The notes under the pieces are model-generated. The model ran no database searches. It saw only the letters and a program-made list of their open reading frames with translations, and was not told where the DNA came from. Below are positions 4,749 through 5,950 of a DNA stretch of 5,950 nucleotides, in pieces; the first letter of the stretch is position 1, and the number at the start of each line of letters is the position of its first letter. Source of the stretch: Thermoplasmata archaeon (lineage in GTDB: Archaea > Thermoplasmatota > Thermoplasmata > Lutacidiplasmatales > UBA184); the NCBI GenBank assembly GCA_030037695.1, contig JASHQF010000028.1, positions 1 through 5,950 of the forward strand, given 5' to 3'. The position numbers were made by a program, and so were the translations under genes.

Positions 4749-5950
4749 CTAGTCGCGCCGGCGCAGCCCCTCGAGCTTCATCCGCTGCTCGAGGGCGGCG
4801 ATCGAGCGGATCGTCGGTACGACGGTGTCGGCGTTGAGGGAGATCGAGTCGATCCCCTCCCGGACCAGGAACTCCGCAAACTCGGGGTAGACGCTCGGAC
4901 CCTGGCCGCAGATCCCGACGCTCTTGCCCTCCGCGTGCGCCCCCTCGATCAGCTGGTGGACCGCCGCGAGCACCGCCGGGTCCCGCTCGTCGAAGTACCC
5001 CATCCGCCCGAGCGTCTCGGAGTCCCGGTCCGCGCCGAGCACCAGCTGGGTGAGGTCGTTGGAGCCGATCGAGAAGCCGTCGCAGTGCTTCGCGAACTCC
5101 CGCGCGAGGAAGACGATCGACGGGACCTCCGCCATCAGGTAGAGCTTGAAGTCCCGGCTCCGGCGCAGGCCCGAGGAGCGGAGCGTCTCCGCGATCTCCT
5201 CGAGCTCCCAGACGTTCCGGACGAACGGGAGCATCACCATGGCGTTCTTCAGGCCCTGCTCGGTCCGCACCCGGTGGATCGCCTCGAGCTCGCAGAGGAA
5301 CGCGGGGCGGTAGACGGGGGAGACGTACCGGGAGCATCCCCGCCAGCCGATCATCGGGTTCTCCTCGACCGGCTCGTACTCTTCGCCGCCCGGCATCCCG
5401 CGGTACTCGTTCGTCTTGAAGTCCGAGGTCCGGACGATCACGGGCCGCGGGTGGAACGCCTGACAGACCCGCCCGATCCCGTCCGCGAGCCGCCGGACGA
5501 GTTCGTCGTGCTTCCCCTTCTTGAGCAGCGCGAGCGGATGCTCGCGGACGTGGGCGGTGAAGATGAACTCGATGCGGAGCAGCCCGACCCCCGAGACCGG
5601 CAGCCGCGCGTACTCCTCTGCCTTCTCCGGCACGCCGACGTTCACGAAGATCTTGGTCGCCGTCACGGGGGCCGCTTCGTGCACGGCGACGCCCCCGGCG
5701 GCCACCCCTGCGGCCGGGGCGGGCCCCGATTTCGCTTCCGCCCGGATCCCGCGATAGACGGCGCCGGTCTTACCGTCGACGGTCACTTCGGCCCCGTCGG
5801 CGATCTTCCGCGTCGCCTCCCGGGTCCCGACGACGCACGGGACCCCGAGCTCGCGGGAGACGATCGCCGCGTGGCAGGTCATCCCACCCTCGTCGGTGAC
5901 GATCGCCGCGGCACGCGACATCGCCGGCACCATGTCCGGGGTCGTCATCG
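4749..5950 (-). CDS. ppsA: Phosphoenolpyruvate synthase, C-terminal half (5' truncated by window)
   Basis: PEP synthase (pyruvate, water dikinase) converts pyruvate and ATP to PEP, AMP and phosphate in the cytosol, the entry step of gluconeogenesis from pyruvate. About 400 residues are visible; the N-terminal ATP-grasp half of this roughly 750-800-residue family lies beyond the right edge. Numbering from the ATG-like codon at 5948, which is internal and not the start: the phosphohistidine domain has GGMTCHAAIVSRELG (21-35) with the phosphorylated His26; an Ala/Pro/Gly-rich linker spans about 70-93; the PEP-binding barrel follows with GLLRIEFI (122-129), VRTSDFKTNEYRG (172-184), ENPMIGWRG (196-204), MAEVPS (272-277), GSNDLTQ (295-301) and the active-site Cys347 in GICGQGPS. 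The DFKTNEY and EENPMIGWRG segments favour PEP synthase over pyruvate phosphate dikinase. TAG at 4751-4749 gives a normal C-terminus. Neighbours share no operon with it inside the window. Confidence 0.96.
   Translation of the reverse strand, partial: MTTPDMVPAMSRAAAIVTDEGGMTCHAAIVSRELGVPCVVGTREATRKIADGAEVTVDGKTGAVYRGIRAEAKSGPAPAAGVAAGGVAVHEAAPVTATKIFVNVGVPEKAEEYARLPVSGVGLLRIEFIFTAHVREHPLALLKKGKHDELVRRLADGIGRVCQAFHPRPVIVRTSDFKTNEYRGMPGGEEYEPVEENPMIGWRGCSRYVSPVYRPAFLCELEAIHRVRTEQGLKNAMVMLPFVRNVWELEEIAETLRSSGLRRSRDFKLYLMAEVPSIVFLAREFAKHCDGFSIGSNDLTQLVLGADRDSETLGRMGYFDERDPAVLAAVHQLIEGAHAEGKSVGICGQGPSVYPEFAEFLVREGIDSISLNADTVVPTIRSIAALEQRMKLEGLRRRD

Noticed and set aside
3392..4837. A 481-codon plus-strand open frame across the divergent promoter
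   Set aside because: It runs antisense through the dehydrogenase/hydratase N-terminus and then out of frame through the acetyltransferase gene, with Arg/Pro/Gly-rich translation and no recognisable motif. The frames with conserved catalytic residues take precedence.
4636..5337. A 233-codon minus-strand open frame inside ppsA
   Set aside because: It is an alternative frame within the well-conserved PEP synthase barrel and gives only Arg/Pro/Gly-rich sequence.

Overview
This is a very GC-rich, gene-dense stretch of housekeeping and metabolic genes, most likely from an archaeon. The signs are A/T-rich TATA-like elements standing out in GC-rich DNA about 20-40 bases upstream of starts, leaderless or near-leaderless start arrangements, an adenosylhomocysteinase of the short archaeal-type length, and a beta-oxidation fusion in the archaeal domain order (dehydrogenase first, hydratase second). 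A high-GC member of Thermoplasmatota would fit, but that placement is an inference and not shown by any marker gene here.

Layout, left to right. The window opens in the last 44 codons of a plus-strand gene ending in an Ala/Pro-rich linker and a four-cysteine zinc ribbon. After about 100 bases, holding a GC-only hairpin and a TATA-like box, comes a two-gene plus-strand operon: adenosylhomocysteinase (ahcY) followed, with a GTGA stop/start overlap, by glycine cleavage H protein (gcvH). gcvH runs tail-to-tail into a minus-strand 636-residue 3-hydroxyacyl-CoA dehydrogenase/enoyl-CoA hydratase fusion; the two stop codons share the palindrome CTAG. A 119-base divergent promoter region separates that fusion from a plus-strand GNAT-type acetyltransferase-like gene with an unfamiliar N-terminal half. 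The acetyltransferase gene in turn converges, 18 bases apart, on a minus-strand phosphoenolpyruvate synthase (ppsA) whose N-terminal half lies beyond the right edge.

Functionally, ahcY and gcvH join methyl-group turnover (removal of S-adenosylhomocysteine) with one-carbon supply from glycine. The dehydrogenase/hydratase fusion handles two consecutive steps between enoyl-CoA and 3-ketoacyl-CoA, and PEP synthase turns pyruvate into PEP for gluconeogenesis. Together this suggests a heterotroph that degrades acids or amino acids and makes sugars from them. No RNA gene, CRISPR array, insertion sequence or phage feature was seen. There is no clear evidence of a new biological system. The points most worth checking are the ahcY-gcvH coupling, the CTAG double stop, the inverted repeat in the divergent promoter, and the uncharacterised N-terminal half of the acetyltransferase.
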